64,000 nt of DNA, taken from contig CAJTZN010000013.1 of NCBI GenBank assembly GCA_910584065.1, positions 4,142-68,141 of the forward strand. The letters run 5' to 3'. The notes beneath the pieces are model-generated. The model was given only the letters and a program-made list of their open reading frames with translations. It was not told the origin of the DNA and made no database searches. The translations under genes and the position numbers were made by a program. The stretch comes from an uncultured Eubacterium sp. (GTDB lineage Bacteria; Bacillota; Clostridia; Lachnospirales; Lachnospiraceae). This document shows, one piece after another, positions 23,815 through 30,726 of the stretch (positions are counted from its first letter, which is position 1; each line of letters starts with the position of its first letter).

Positions 23815-24402
23815 TTATAAAAAAGTTTTCAGATAGACTTCATCTTTTTCCAATTGGTCGATACAGAGATATTTTTTTGTGATATCGTAGGAGGAATGAT
23901 TATAGATATTCATCAGGAGCGCCGGCTGGAAGCCATTTCGCCATGCGTGGTAACCAAATGTTTTGCGCAGGGAGTGGCAGCTGACGTGGTGATCCAGTCC
24001 ACACGATTCAGCAGCTTTTTTTATGATGCGGTAAGCCTGTGAGCGGCTGATATTTTCATGTGGTGATTTTTGGCTTGTGAAGATGAAGTTATTTTCTTCG
24101 TATGTTTTCAGCGATTTGCGGTATAGTTCCAATGCTTCCTGTAAGGGAGCATTGATTGCAAGTACATTTTTTTTTCTCGTCTTTTTTTCAATGATGGATA
24201 TGTGTTCCCGGTATTTTCGTTTTTGAATATTGTAAACATCTTTCCAGCGGAGGGACAGAATGTCTCCAATCCGCAGGGCGGAGTTAAGTCCCAGCACAAT
24301 AAGTGCGTAATTTCGTGGTTTGTATTCAATGTCTCTGTAGTAATTTCGAAATTGTTCTAATTTCCCTTTGCTTTTAATCGGTACTGTTGTTCCCATTATC
24401 AT
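23815..24402 (-). CDS. Small FimB-like tyrosine recombinase (invertase)
   Basis: 195 residues from the ATG at 24402 (AAGGAAAGAAGGTT upstream on the minus strand); a longer frame starting in site R lacks a site. It is a bare catalytic domain like FimB/FimE, without the N-terminal core-binding domain of phage integrases. All catalytic residues are visible: Arg44 (SALRIGD), Lys74 or 75 in the beta-hairpin (EKKTRKKN), His143 and Arg146 (HSLRK), His169 (NHSSYD) and nucleophile Tyr178 (KKYL). It sits alone between two inverted 29-bp sites that it probably recombines. GC is lower than in its neighbours. In the inverted orientation its own transcript would run toward csrA. Confidence 0.92.
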   Translation of the reverse strand: MIMGTTVPIKSKGKLEQFRNYYRDIEYKPRNYALIVLGLNSALRIGDILSLRWKDVYNIQKRKYREHISIIEKKTRKKNVLAINAPLQEALELYRKSLKTYEENNFIFTSQKSPHENISRSQAYRIIKKAAESCGLDHHVSCHSLRKTFGYHAWRNGFQPALLMNIYNHSSYDITKKYLCIDQLEKDEVYLKTFL

Positions 24403-24454
24403 AACCTTCTTTCCTTGTATAGTGTCGTTATTACCTAAAAGTATACTACAGATA

Positions 24455-24483
24455 ATGCAACTTTCTATATACAAATGTTGCAA
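24455..24483 (-). repeat. Right inverted recombination site (site R)
   Basis: Read on the minus strand: arm TTGCAACATTT, core GTATATA, arm GAAAGTTGCAT. It differs from site L only at positions 1, 19 and 22. It lies 59 bases before csrA. Confidence 0.85.
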
Positions 24484-24492
24484 AAAAGGAAA

Positions 24493-24538
24493 TGAAAGGC
24501 AAGGAGGTCAAATGACCTCGTGAAAGGCAAGGAGGTCA
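24493..24538 (+). repeat. Duplicated ribosome site and alternative hairpins in csrA leader
   Basis: TGAAAGGCAAGGAGGTCA occurs exactly at 24493-24510 and 24521-24538. GACCTC at 24514-24519 can pair with GAGGTC upstream (24504-24509, 4-base loop) or with GAGGTC of the real csrA site (24532-24537, 12-base loop), so the two hairpins exclude each other. Confidence 0.7.
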
Positions 24539-24542
24539 TCAT

Positions 24543-24782
24543 ATGCTTCGATTATCGGTGAGTACAGAAGAATACCTGATGCTGGGTGATAATATCAAGA
24601 TTGTTTTTTTGGGAGGAAGCAACCATCATCTACGGCTTATGATCGATGCGCCGAAGGACGTAAATATCGTGAGGAGCACCGTGCTTGAAAAGAGGAACCC
24701 TGAATTAAAAGAAAATTCCCCGTCGTATTATGCGGAGCCGAATGTGCCGGAGAGATACAGGAAGAAACGGCAGAAGAAGTAA
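24543..24782 (+). CDS. csrA: CsrA-like RNA-binding translational regulator
   Basis: 79 residues, ATG at 24543 after AAGGAGGTCATCAT. CsrA dimers bind GGA motifs in mRNA leaders and block ribosomes; in Bacillus the target is flagellin mRNA and FliW is the antagonist. The core pattern is kept (YLMLGDNIKIVFLGG, then LRLMIDAPKDVNIVRSTV with the key Arg near 44), but the N-terminal strand reads MLRLSVSTEEY rather than MLILTRKxGE, so the RNA-contact residues are partly changed. A basic tail (RYRKKRQKK) is extra. Next to flagellin, as in many clostridia; fliW is not in the window. Confidence 0.88.
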   Translation: MLRLSVSTEEYLMLGDNIKIVFLGGSNHHLRLMIDAPKDVNIVRSTVLEKRNPELKENSPSYYAEPNVPERYRKKRQKK

Positions 24783-24787
24783 CTATT

Positions 24788-24907
24788 GTGCCAATTGACG
24801 GATGGGATTTCACTAAACCAGATAGTAACCGGGAGGGAATCAGGTTGTATTGCCGGGCCCGCGAGGCAGCCGGATCCTTTCTCGGATATTATAAAAAGCA
24901 TAAATAA
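24788..24907 (+). CDS. Possible small ORF between csrA and flagellin
   Basis: A GTG-started frame of 39 codons (VPIDGWDFTKPDSNREGI... ending GYYKKHK) begins 6 bases after the csrA stop. The same frame stays open leftward into the csrA end. There is no good ribosome site, so coupling to csrA would be needed. Composition looks protein-like, but evidence is thin. If not translated, this stretch is simply the flagellin leader, which holds about eight GGA triplets that could bind CsrA. Confidence 0.25.
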   Translation: MPIDGWDFTKPDSNREGIRLYCRAREAAGSFLGYYKKHK

Positions 24908-24971
24908 TACTGCTGCAAAAGGATTTGTGGCAGAAAAGTCGAAAAGACGTTAAAACAAGGAGGTAAGTATT

Positions 24972-25787
24972 ATGATTATTCAACACAACATTACATCAAT
25001 GAACGCTAACAGACAGTTAGGTCTCGTAGGAGGCAATCTGGCAAAAGCAACAGAGAAGCTTGCCAGCGGATACCGTGTAAATCGTGCAGCGGACGACGCA
25101 GCAGGCTTGGCGATTTCTGAGAAGATGAGAGCGCAGGTTCGCGGCCTGAACCGTGCATCGGACAACGCGCAGGATGGTATTTCAATGATTCAGACTGCTG
25201 AAGGTGCGATGGAGCAGCAGGACGCAATCCTGCAGAGAGCAAGGGAACTTGTTGTTCAGGCATCGAACAGTGGTGTATTGAACAAGGGAGATGCGGATGA
25301 CGACTTCCAGAAGATCAACGATGAGTTGGAGAAACTCGGCGAAGAGTTCACCCGGATCAATACGGATACAGAGTTCAACAAGAAAAAACTGTTGGACGGC
25401 AGTTATGCCGGCCAGTACCTTCAGATCGGTGCAAACGAGGCACAGGGCCTTACGGTGGATATCTCTGAGGTTACATGGGGTGATTATCAGGTTACGGAAG
25501 ATGGTTCGGGTAACTCCGGATTACTGACGACGATTGATGCCAAACTGGAAGAGGTAAATACACAGCGTTCCAAACTTGGTGCGATCCAGAACCGTTTGGA
25601 GTATGCAGTGAAAGTGGATGACAACTCCGCAGAAAACCTGCAGTCCGCTGAGTCCCGTATCCGTGATACTGATATGGCAGATGAGATGACGAGATTCTCG
25701 AAAGAGAGCATTCTCCAGCAGGCAGCTACATCCATGCTTGCTCAGGCAAATCAGGCAAATCAGGGCGTACTTTCCCTGTTGCAGTAA
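24972..25787 (+). CDS. Flagellin (short, D0-D1 only)
   Basis: 271 residues, ATG at 24972 after ACAAGGAGGTAAGTATT. Filament subunit. N-terminal MIIQHNITSMNANRQLG with ASGYRVNRAADDAAGLAISEKM, and C-terminal ESRIRDTDMADEM to NQGVLSLLQ are canonical D0/D1 halves; the variable D2/D3 domains are almost absent, giving a thin filament. The SD overlaps AAGGAGG, a CsrA-type site, and AAAGGATT lies about 50 bases upstream, as in the double-site flagellin leaders regulated by CsrA. I see no motility-sigma promoter between site R and this gene. Other flagellar genes are not in the window. Confidence 0.97.
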   Translation: MIIQHNITSMNANRQLGLVGGNLAKATEKLASGYRVNRAADDAAGLAISEKMRAQVRGLNRASDNAQDGISMIQTAEGAMEQQDAILQRARELVVQASNSGVLNKGDADDDFQKINDELEKLGEEFTRINTDTEFNKKKLLDGSYAGQYLQIGANEAQGLTVDISEVTWGDYQVTEDGSGNSGLLTTIDAKLEEVNTQRSKLGAIQNRLEYAVKVDDNSAENLQSAESRIRDTDMADEMTRFSKESILQQAATSMLAQANQANQGVLSLLQ

Positions 25788-25797
25788 AGAGCACATA

Positions 25798-25835
25798 CAG
25801 CCGGGCGGCGTAGCTTTCAGCATACTGCCCGGCTG
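25798..25835 (+). promoter_or_regulatory. GC-rich hairpin after flagellin
   Basis: CAGCCGGGC (25798-25806) pairs with GCCCGGCTG (25827-25835) around a 20-base loop. No T-run follows, so it is more likely a processing or stabilising stem for flagellin mRNA than a full terminator; reduced readthrough into the next gene is likely. Confidence 0.6.
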
Positions 25836-25852
25836 GAAAGGCGGGAACATTC

Positions 25853-26401
25853 ATGGAACAGGATCAGGAAAAAAATGTGGAGCGTTCATCTTCTGGACGG
25901 AATAAGTGGATTGTCCCGCTGGTTATCGCAGTTATAGTGCTTGCAGCCGGCTGTGCCGTTCTCTTCTTATGGAGATCAAAAGACAAAGCGGAGGACGATG
26001 GCGGGAAGATTGGCTATGATACGGATGCTGTTGTAATGACGGACGAGGATGAACTTCAAAAGCTGGTAGACGAAATGAATAAAAACGAAGGGGAGATTTC
26101 CCTTGAGTATAAAAATGTCGCTACTAGCCAGAATGGTACTGATTTTGACTGCTACATCGTCAATTCAGCCAAAAACAAGTACGACATGTATATAGGACTA
26201 TATACGGATGTTGAGTATACGCAGGAGTTGTATTTGTCAAAACTCATGAAGCCGGGTTCTGGCATTCAAAATTTTCATTGTGAGAAAAAGATTGAACCGG
26301 GAACCCACGATGTCGTCTTGGTTTACACGTTTGTAGAAAATGATCATGAGACCATCCATTCGCAGACAAACGTAACCTATACGTTAAATGTGGTGGAATA
26401 G
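25853..26401 (+). CDS. Membrane-anchored extracytoplasmic protein, unknown function
   Basis: 182 residues. N-terminal cytoplasmic stretch (1-18), one membrane helix (19-40, WIVPLVIAVIVLAAGCAVLFLW), then an acidic outside domain with a beta pattern (DCYIVNSAKNKYDMYIGLY, SKLMKPGSGI, EKKIEPGTHDVVLVYTF). The phrase PGSGI...EPGTHDVVLVYTFV is of the type seen in small accessory proteins encoded next to surface fibre proteins in clostridia, but I cannot name a family. It lies 65 bases after flagellin and 33 before the secreted protein, so it belongs to the same unit as the latter. The start is not strongly fixed; no good SD is visible. Confidence 0.75.
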   Translation: MEQDQEKNVERSSSGRNKWIVPLVIAVIVLAAGCAVLFLWRSKDKAEDDGGKIGYDTDAVVMTDEDELQKLVDEMNKNEGEISLEYKNVATSQNGTDFDCYIVNSAKNKYDMYIGLYTDVEYTQELYLSKLMKPGSGIQNFHCEKKIEPGTHDVVLVYTFVENDHETIHSQTNVTYTLNVVE

Positions 26402-26434
26402 GTCATCAAATTTAAATTTAGGAGGTAATGTATT

Positions 26435-27103
26435 ATGAAAAAGAAACTTTTATCTTTAGCATTGGCAGGAGCACTTACACTTTCAGCAAGTTCAGTAGCT
26501 TTTGCAGCAGACACAGCAATCACTACACCGACCGATGGGGCATATTCAAGTTCCGTTGAGGCAACTGGTGAAACAAAAGTTCCTACGATTAACATTTCAT
26601 TGTCGGATACGGCAGGTAAGAAAGTAGGTCTGAATCCATATCAGTTAAAATTTACGTCAGGCGGTGTTACCGATGGCACAGACCAGATCGTAAATAAGGA
26701 AGAGACGATTACGAACGCCAGTGATGTGAAGATTAAAGTCAACGCAACCACAACGGCAACGGTTCCGAGTGGCAGTGAGGCAGTTGTGGCTACTGCTGCT
26801 TTGAAAGGAACAGAGACAACGAAATCTATTTTTGCATATCTGCAGATTGATAAGGGAGCTACTGTTACGAAGGCAGACTACAATGCAAAGACTGCTAATC
26901 AGCTTGCGTTCGCAACAAAAGCAACGACGAAAAAAGCAATGGTTACGCTGGATGATTCAACGGGAGCAGATAAGGTAGCAACTTATAAGATTTTTGGTAA
27001 CGTTGCACCGAATCCGGCTAAGGCTTGGGCATCAACAGATACAGTGGATTTCAAGATTGTATACCAGTTCGAGCCAGTTGTGAACACACCGGCAACACCG
27101 TGA
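26435..27103 (+). CDS. Secreted beta-rich protein sharing a domain with the gene at 27227
   Basis: 222 residues, ATG at 26435 after TTAGGAGGTAATGTATT, a very strong site. Signal peptide 1-24 (KKKLLSLALAGALTLSASSVAFA). The mature part is Thr/Ala/Val/Lys-rich without Cys. Two stretches match the C-terminal domain of the protein at 27227: VGLNPYQL...TITNASDVKIKV (65-102) and KIFGNV...W...D...KIVYQF near the end (about 185-212). Strong translation, a terminator directly after, and simple composition suggest an abundant surface or matrix protein. The function is unknown. Confidence 0.8.
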   Translation: MKKKLLSLALAGALTLSASSVAFAADTAITTPTDGAYSSSVEATGETKVPTINISLSDTAGKKVGLNPYQLKFTSGGVTDGTDQIVNKEETITNASDVKIKVNATTTATVPSGSEAVVATAALKGTETTKSIFAYLQIDKGATVTKADYNAKTANQLAFATKATTKKAMVTLDDSTGADKVATYKIFGNVAPNPAKAWASTDTVDFKIVYQFEPVVNTPATP

Positions 27104-27143
27104 TGAGATCACGTTCTGACTTGTAGTTATATTGTGCGATTCA

Positions 27144-27188
27144 TATAGAAAACTGCCCCGGGGCTGTACCCGGGGTGGTTTTCCTATA
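27144..27188 (+). terminator. Terminator after the secreted protein gene
   Basis: TATAG.AAAC..CCCCGGG pairs with CCCGGGG..GTTTT.CTATA around GCTGTA: a long stem with two small mismatches that carries its own A and T tracts, so it can act in both directions. Confidence 0.8.
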
Positions 27189-27226
27189 TACAGGACAAAT
27201 AAAGAGAAGAGGGGTGATGACCGGAT

Positions 27227-28612
27227 ATGAAAAATGGGAAGGATAACAAAGGGAAGAGGACTGGTTTTAGGCGGGGAGGCATCCGGTATGCCTGCACCGT
27301 TGTTTGGATCATCATCACCTGTTTTATAAAACATTTTTTTAAGAATACCAGTCATTTATTCCGTATGCGGGCGGCGGCGGTGACCTGTATCCTGGCAGCA
27401 GCCGCGGTGCTGGTCGTGGAAGTGTCGCATTCCTCGACAGAAGTGGAAGACGCGCACCTTGTACTGTGCATGAGCCAGAAAGGGAATGAGGTCACGGAAG
27501 GATATGAGGATCCTGTTATTTGTGATCTTGTGCTGGAGAACGACGGGGGGAATGATCTGACAGATGTGCGTTTTTATATTGATGGCCGGCACGAGGGATT
27601 CTCTTTTGTATTGGAAGAAGGTAAGAACGGGGATACGCTCCCGTCTGGCGGTAAATGGAGAGCAAAAGTAGTTATGGATCCGGGCCGGAACGAAGGCGAG
27701 TATTTTGTTCCGGTGGCGGCAGAAGCCGAAGAATTGGACGAGCGTGTCGAACAGGTTGTGCGGTTTGTCGTAAAGGAAGCGGCAGAACCATCGGGGACCC
27801 CGGACATTGGCAGACCGTCTCCGACGGAGGGATCGCCGGAACCGGAAAAAACGCCGGCGGCGGGAACAACACCAGAGCCAGGAGGATCACCGGAGCCGGG
27901 AACAACACCAGAACCAGGAGGATCACCGGAGCCGGGTAGACCGCCGGTATCGGTACAGACAGAAAAACCCGAAGTGCCAGAGAAAACGGAGGACAAAAGG
28001 CCGGATATGGAGTCCGGGCCAGCAGAAAAAAAGAAGCCGGGAATAGAAAAGACGGATGCGGCGTCAAAAGAAGCGCTCGCACAGGAACAAAAATCCAGAA
28101 CACCGAAACCAAAGCCATCAAAAACCGGTAAACCAACGGAGTCCCCTGTGAGGGAAGCTTCTTCGGCAGAAGCGAAAGGTGGAGATGCCGAAAAAAACGA
28201 TGACATCATCCGCGTAGATGTGCCGACAAATGCGCGTCTGTTCATGAATCCGATGGCACTGGAGGAAAACGGACAGATTTCTTCTTCCCGCCTGCCGATC
28301 ACGAACCATTCGGATTTCCCGTTGGATATCGAGATCAGACGAGGCGTTTTGGATATCCGGCAGAATGGCGGTCTGATACGGAAAAACTGTACATTAAATA
28401 TGGATATTTTGAGGAATGAACAGGTTATTGTGGCCATCCGCAACCTGAGGGAGGGGATCAACCCGATTCACACGTCATTTTTACTTCCGTCCGGGAACAC
28501 GGCATATATAAGATTTTTTGGCAGTGTGGACGCGGGAACGGAATATTTGTGGGAAGATGGCGACCTGAAGGCAAATATACTTTTTTGTTTCAGTAAAAGC
28601 AAAGGAAAATGA
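27227..28612 (+). CDS. Membrane-anchored protein with Pro-rich stalk and shared C-terminal domain
   Basis: 461 residues, ATG at 27227 (GAGGGGTG about 12 bases upstream). Two hydrophobic segments (about 20-36 and 50-65) anchor it. Outside: a beta domain (about 70-185, DPVICDLVLENDGGNDLTDVRF, FVPVAAEAEE), a Pro/Glu/Lys-rich stalk (about 187-320) with a perfect-looking duplication PEPGGSPEPGTT, and a C-terminal domain (about 325-461) with FMNPMALEENG, LPITNHSDFPLDIEI and YIRFFGSV. That domain matches the secreted protein at 26435. The architecture, a stalk displaying a domain related to an abundant secreted protein, fits an anchor or tip for a fibre. Inference only. Confidence 0.78.
   Translation: MKNGKDNKGKRTGFRRGGIRYACTVVWIIITCFIKHFFKNTSHLFRMRAAAVTCILAAAAVLVVEVSHSSTEVEDAHLVLCMSQKGNEVTEGYEDPVICDLVLENDGGNDLTDVRFYIDGRHEGFSFVLEEGKNGDTLPSGGKWRAKVVMDPGRNEGEYFVPVAAEAEELDERVEQVVRFVVKEAAEPSGTPDIGRPSPTEGSPEPEKTPAAGTTPEPGGSPEPGTTPEPGGSPEPGRPPVSVQTEKPEVPEKTEDKRPDMESGPAEKKKPGIEKTDAASKEALAQEQKSRTPKPKPSKTGKPTESPVREASSAEAKGGDAEKNDDIIRVDVPTNARLFMNPMALEENGQISSSRLPITNHSDFPLDIEIRRGVLDIRQNGGLIRKNCTLNMDILRNEQVIVAIRNLREGINPIHTSFLLPSGNTAYIRFFGSVDAGTEYLWEDGDLKANILFCFSKSKGK
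27865..27936 (+). repeat. 36-bp tandem duplication in the Pro-rich stalk
   Basis: Units 27865-27900 and 27901-27936 are identical but for one base (GAGCCA/GAACCA) and encode two copies of a TTPEPGGSPEPG-type unit; length variation by slippage is likely. Confidence 0.85.
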
Positions 28613-28727
28613 TGCCCGGAAGCAAATGATGCAAGGGCGGATATAAAGCGGAACAAGGGCAGACGCACGTACGATGCAAAAAATCATGAGCGCGTCTGTC
28701 TCTTTTTGCTGCCATTGATGAAAAGTT

Positions 28728-28756
28728 TTGACAGATTCGCCAAAACATATTAAAAT
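28728..28756 (+). promoter_or_regulatory. Sigma-A promoter of first GGDEF gene
   Basis: TTGACA (28728-28733), 17 bases, TAAAAT (28751-28756). It matches the promoter at 32104-32132 at 26 of 29 positions, spacer included. Confidence 0.85.
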
Positions 28757-28807
28757 AGTATTTGGAGGTTTGTGCCATTTGTCCATACGAAGAGAAAGGG
28801 GAGGAAA

Positions 28808-30709
28808 ATGTTTGCAAACGGTAGAAAAACAATTGGTCTTTTTATATTCAACCCGCATGAAGATTACGAGGGAGAAGTGATCCGGGCAGCGTCGTTACGG
28901 GCGAAACAGCTTGGATACAACCTGGCCGTATTTTCCAATTACGGGGCGTTCGGAATTACGGGAAACGCCCATGAGATCGGGGAAATGATGATATTTGACC
29001 TGCCTGATTATGAAAAATTGGCCGGAGTCATTCTGGCGATTGATACGTTTTCCATCCAGGAAGCGTGCGAGCAGATTTTGCATTATATCAGGGAGCAATG
29101 TTCGTGTCCGGTTGTCACCCTGCGTAAACAGATTGACGGTTTCAACAATATACTGATCCGCGAGGGGAATTCCATGCAGGAGATCACCCGGCATATTATT
29201 GAGGTACATGGTAAGAAAGATATTGCTTTTATGAGCGGGCCGGAGGACCGGGTGGACGCACAGGAGCGGCTCGCCAGTTTCCAGTCCGTGATGGAAGAGT
29301 ATGGGTATCCCATCGGGGAACACCGGGTGTTTTACGGCGATTTTTGGAGGGGAAAAGGGAAGGAAGCCTGCGATTGGTTTTCTTATGATGGAACGTTTCC
29401 GCAGGCCATTGTGTGCGCGAACGATCATATGGCGTACGCCATCGCTGATGAACTATTTGAGCGGGGCGTCAGGGTGCCGGAGGATGTGCTCGTGACAGGG
29501 TATGACGGTCTGAGCGAGGGGAGCCGCTATGACCCGAAGCTGACGACTGCCCGCATCAATTTTTACCGCATGGCGGAGAAAGCGGTCGATCTGATCAACG
29601 ACCATCAGGGAGATACCGATTTGGAGGAAATTTATGTGGAGCCGGAGCTGGTGCTGCGCAGATCTTGCGGCTGTGTGGATACCAGTGATATTTGTGCCGA
29701 TGGCCCGAGACGTTCTTTGCATAGAAGCGTCATTACGAATATGAATTTAGAGATGCAGTTTAGTTTTATGACGATCGACCTGAGCGGGGTAAAAAAGATC
29801 AATGAACTTCATGAGGTCGTGACGAAGTATATTTACAATTTGGAAAATTTCCAGCACTATTACATATGCCTTCGGGACGATATAGAGGAGAAGAAGGATG
29901 AATTCAAGGGATATACCGAGCGGATGCATGTGCGGGTGGCGCTTCGCGACAGGCAGGATCTGGGGGAGGTGGATATTCCGTTTGACCGGCATACACTGTT
30001 ACCTGCCGAGTTTACCGGTGAGGAGCCGCAGTTCTATTTATTCCTTCCGATCCATTACCGGGAGAGCGGTTACGGCTACGAGGCCTATTGTTTTGGCGGA
30101 GAGGACAGGTACGGGAAAACTTACGGACGGTGGAATATTTCGATCGGGAACACGATTTACAACATCAATGTGTATAACCGGATGAATGATCTGATCGCCC
30201 AGTTGGAAAACATGTATATCCAGGATGTGCTTACCGGACTGTATAACCGGCGCGGATTTGAGAATTTCGTCCGCGGGCAGTTTGAAGAGGCAAAAGCAAA
30301 AAAGCAGATGGTTTGTGTGATCGGCATCGATATGGACGGCCTGAAACCGGTCAATGATATCTATGGACACCATGAGGGTGATTCCGCCCTGTGCGCAGTC
30401 GCGTACGCGATACGGGAGGCGTCTGTATTGAGACAGGTCAGTGCGCGGATCGGAGGGGATGAGTTTGAAGTTTTCTTTCCGTGCAGGGATGAAGCGGCGG
30501 TGGACGAGTGGGTCACGACGTTTGAGGGCAGTTTGGACAAGTATAACGATAAATCAGGAAAACCTTATAAAGTCCATGCAAGTTATGGATACCGGATGGG
30601 GATACCGGCAGGGGAGGATACGCTTGAGAGTTATATGAAGGAAAGCGACGACCTGATGTATAAAAATAAGATCGAAAATAAGCGCAGGAGGAATGAAACG
30701 CTGCGTTAA
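28808..30709 (+). CDS. Cytosolic diguanylate cyclase with LacI-type sensor domain (paralog 1)
   Basis: 634 residues from the ATG at 28808 (GGGGAGGAAA upstream). Residues 1-300 form a periplasmic-binding-protein-like sensor of the LacI type (GRKTIGLFIFNP, ITRHIIEVHGKKDIAFMSG, AIVCANDHMAYAIADELFERGVRVPEDVLVTGYDG split across the region) but with neither the DNA-binding helices of LacI nor a signal peptide. A middle domain (about 305-455) follows, then GGDEF (about 470-634): DVLTGLYNRRGFE, DMDGLKPVNDIYGHHEGD and intact ARIGGDEFEVFF. The product RQVSARIGGDEF lacks the RxxD inhibitory site. It probably makes c-di-GMP in response to a small ligand, perhaps a sugar. Confidence 0.9.
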   Translation: MFANGRKTIGLFIFNPHEDYEGEVIRAASLRAKQLGYNLAVFSNYGAFGITGNAHEIGEMMIFDLPDYEKLAGVILAIDTFSIQEACEQILHYIREQCSCPVVTLRKQIDGFNNILIREGNSMQEITRHIIEVHGKKDIAFMSGPEDRVDAQERLASFQSVMEEYGYPIGEHRVFYGDFWRGKGKEACDWFSYDGTFPQAIVCANDHMAYAIADELFERGVRVPEDVLVTGYDGLSEGSRYDPKLTTARINFYRMAEKAVDLINDHQGDTDLEEIYVEPELVLRRSCGCVDTSDICADGPRRSLHRSVITNMNLEMQFSFMTIDLSGVKKINELHEVVTKYIYNLENFQHYYICLRDDIEEKKDEFKGYTERMHVRVALRDRQDLGEVDIPFDRHTLLPAEFTGEEPQFYLFLPIHYRESGYGYEAYCFGGEDRYGKTYGRWNISIGNTIYNINVYNRMNDLIAQLENMYIQDVLTGLYNRRGFENFVRGQFEEAKAKKQMVCVIGIDMDGLKPVNDIYGHHEGDSALCAVAYAIREASVLRQVSARIGGDEFEVFFPCRDEAAVDEWVTTFEGSLDKYNDKSGKPYKVHASYGYRMGIPAGEDTLESYMKESDDLMYKNKIENKRRRNETLR

Positions 30710-30726
30710 AAGAAAAGGAGACGCGT

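Larger units (their letters stand above)
23721..24483. other. Predicted 763-bp invertible segment carrying its own recombinase
   Basis: Bounded by sites L and R in opposite orientation with the same asymmetric 7-bp core (GTATATA on the plus strand at L, TATATAC at R), the arrangement that leads to inversion rather than excision. The segment holds only the recombinase gene and an outward-facing motility-type promoter at its left end. Terminated galactosidase gene on the left; csrA and flagellin on the right. Confidence 0.75.

Noticed and set aside
23815..24402. Recombinase read as a phage or integrative-element integrase
   Set aside because: It is only 195 residues, has no N-terminal core-binding domain, no excisionase, tRNA target or cargo nearby, and its flanking sites are inverted rather than direct repeats.
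24442..24447. TATACT as an outward promoter at the right end of the invertible segment
   Set aside because: AGTATACT is a palindrome and reads on both strands, but neither strand has a good -35 box at proper spacing.
27672..28136. Minus-strand frame opposite the Pro-rich stalk
   Set aside because: It is a low-complexity shadow of the plus-strand PEPGG region without a ribosome site.
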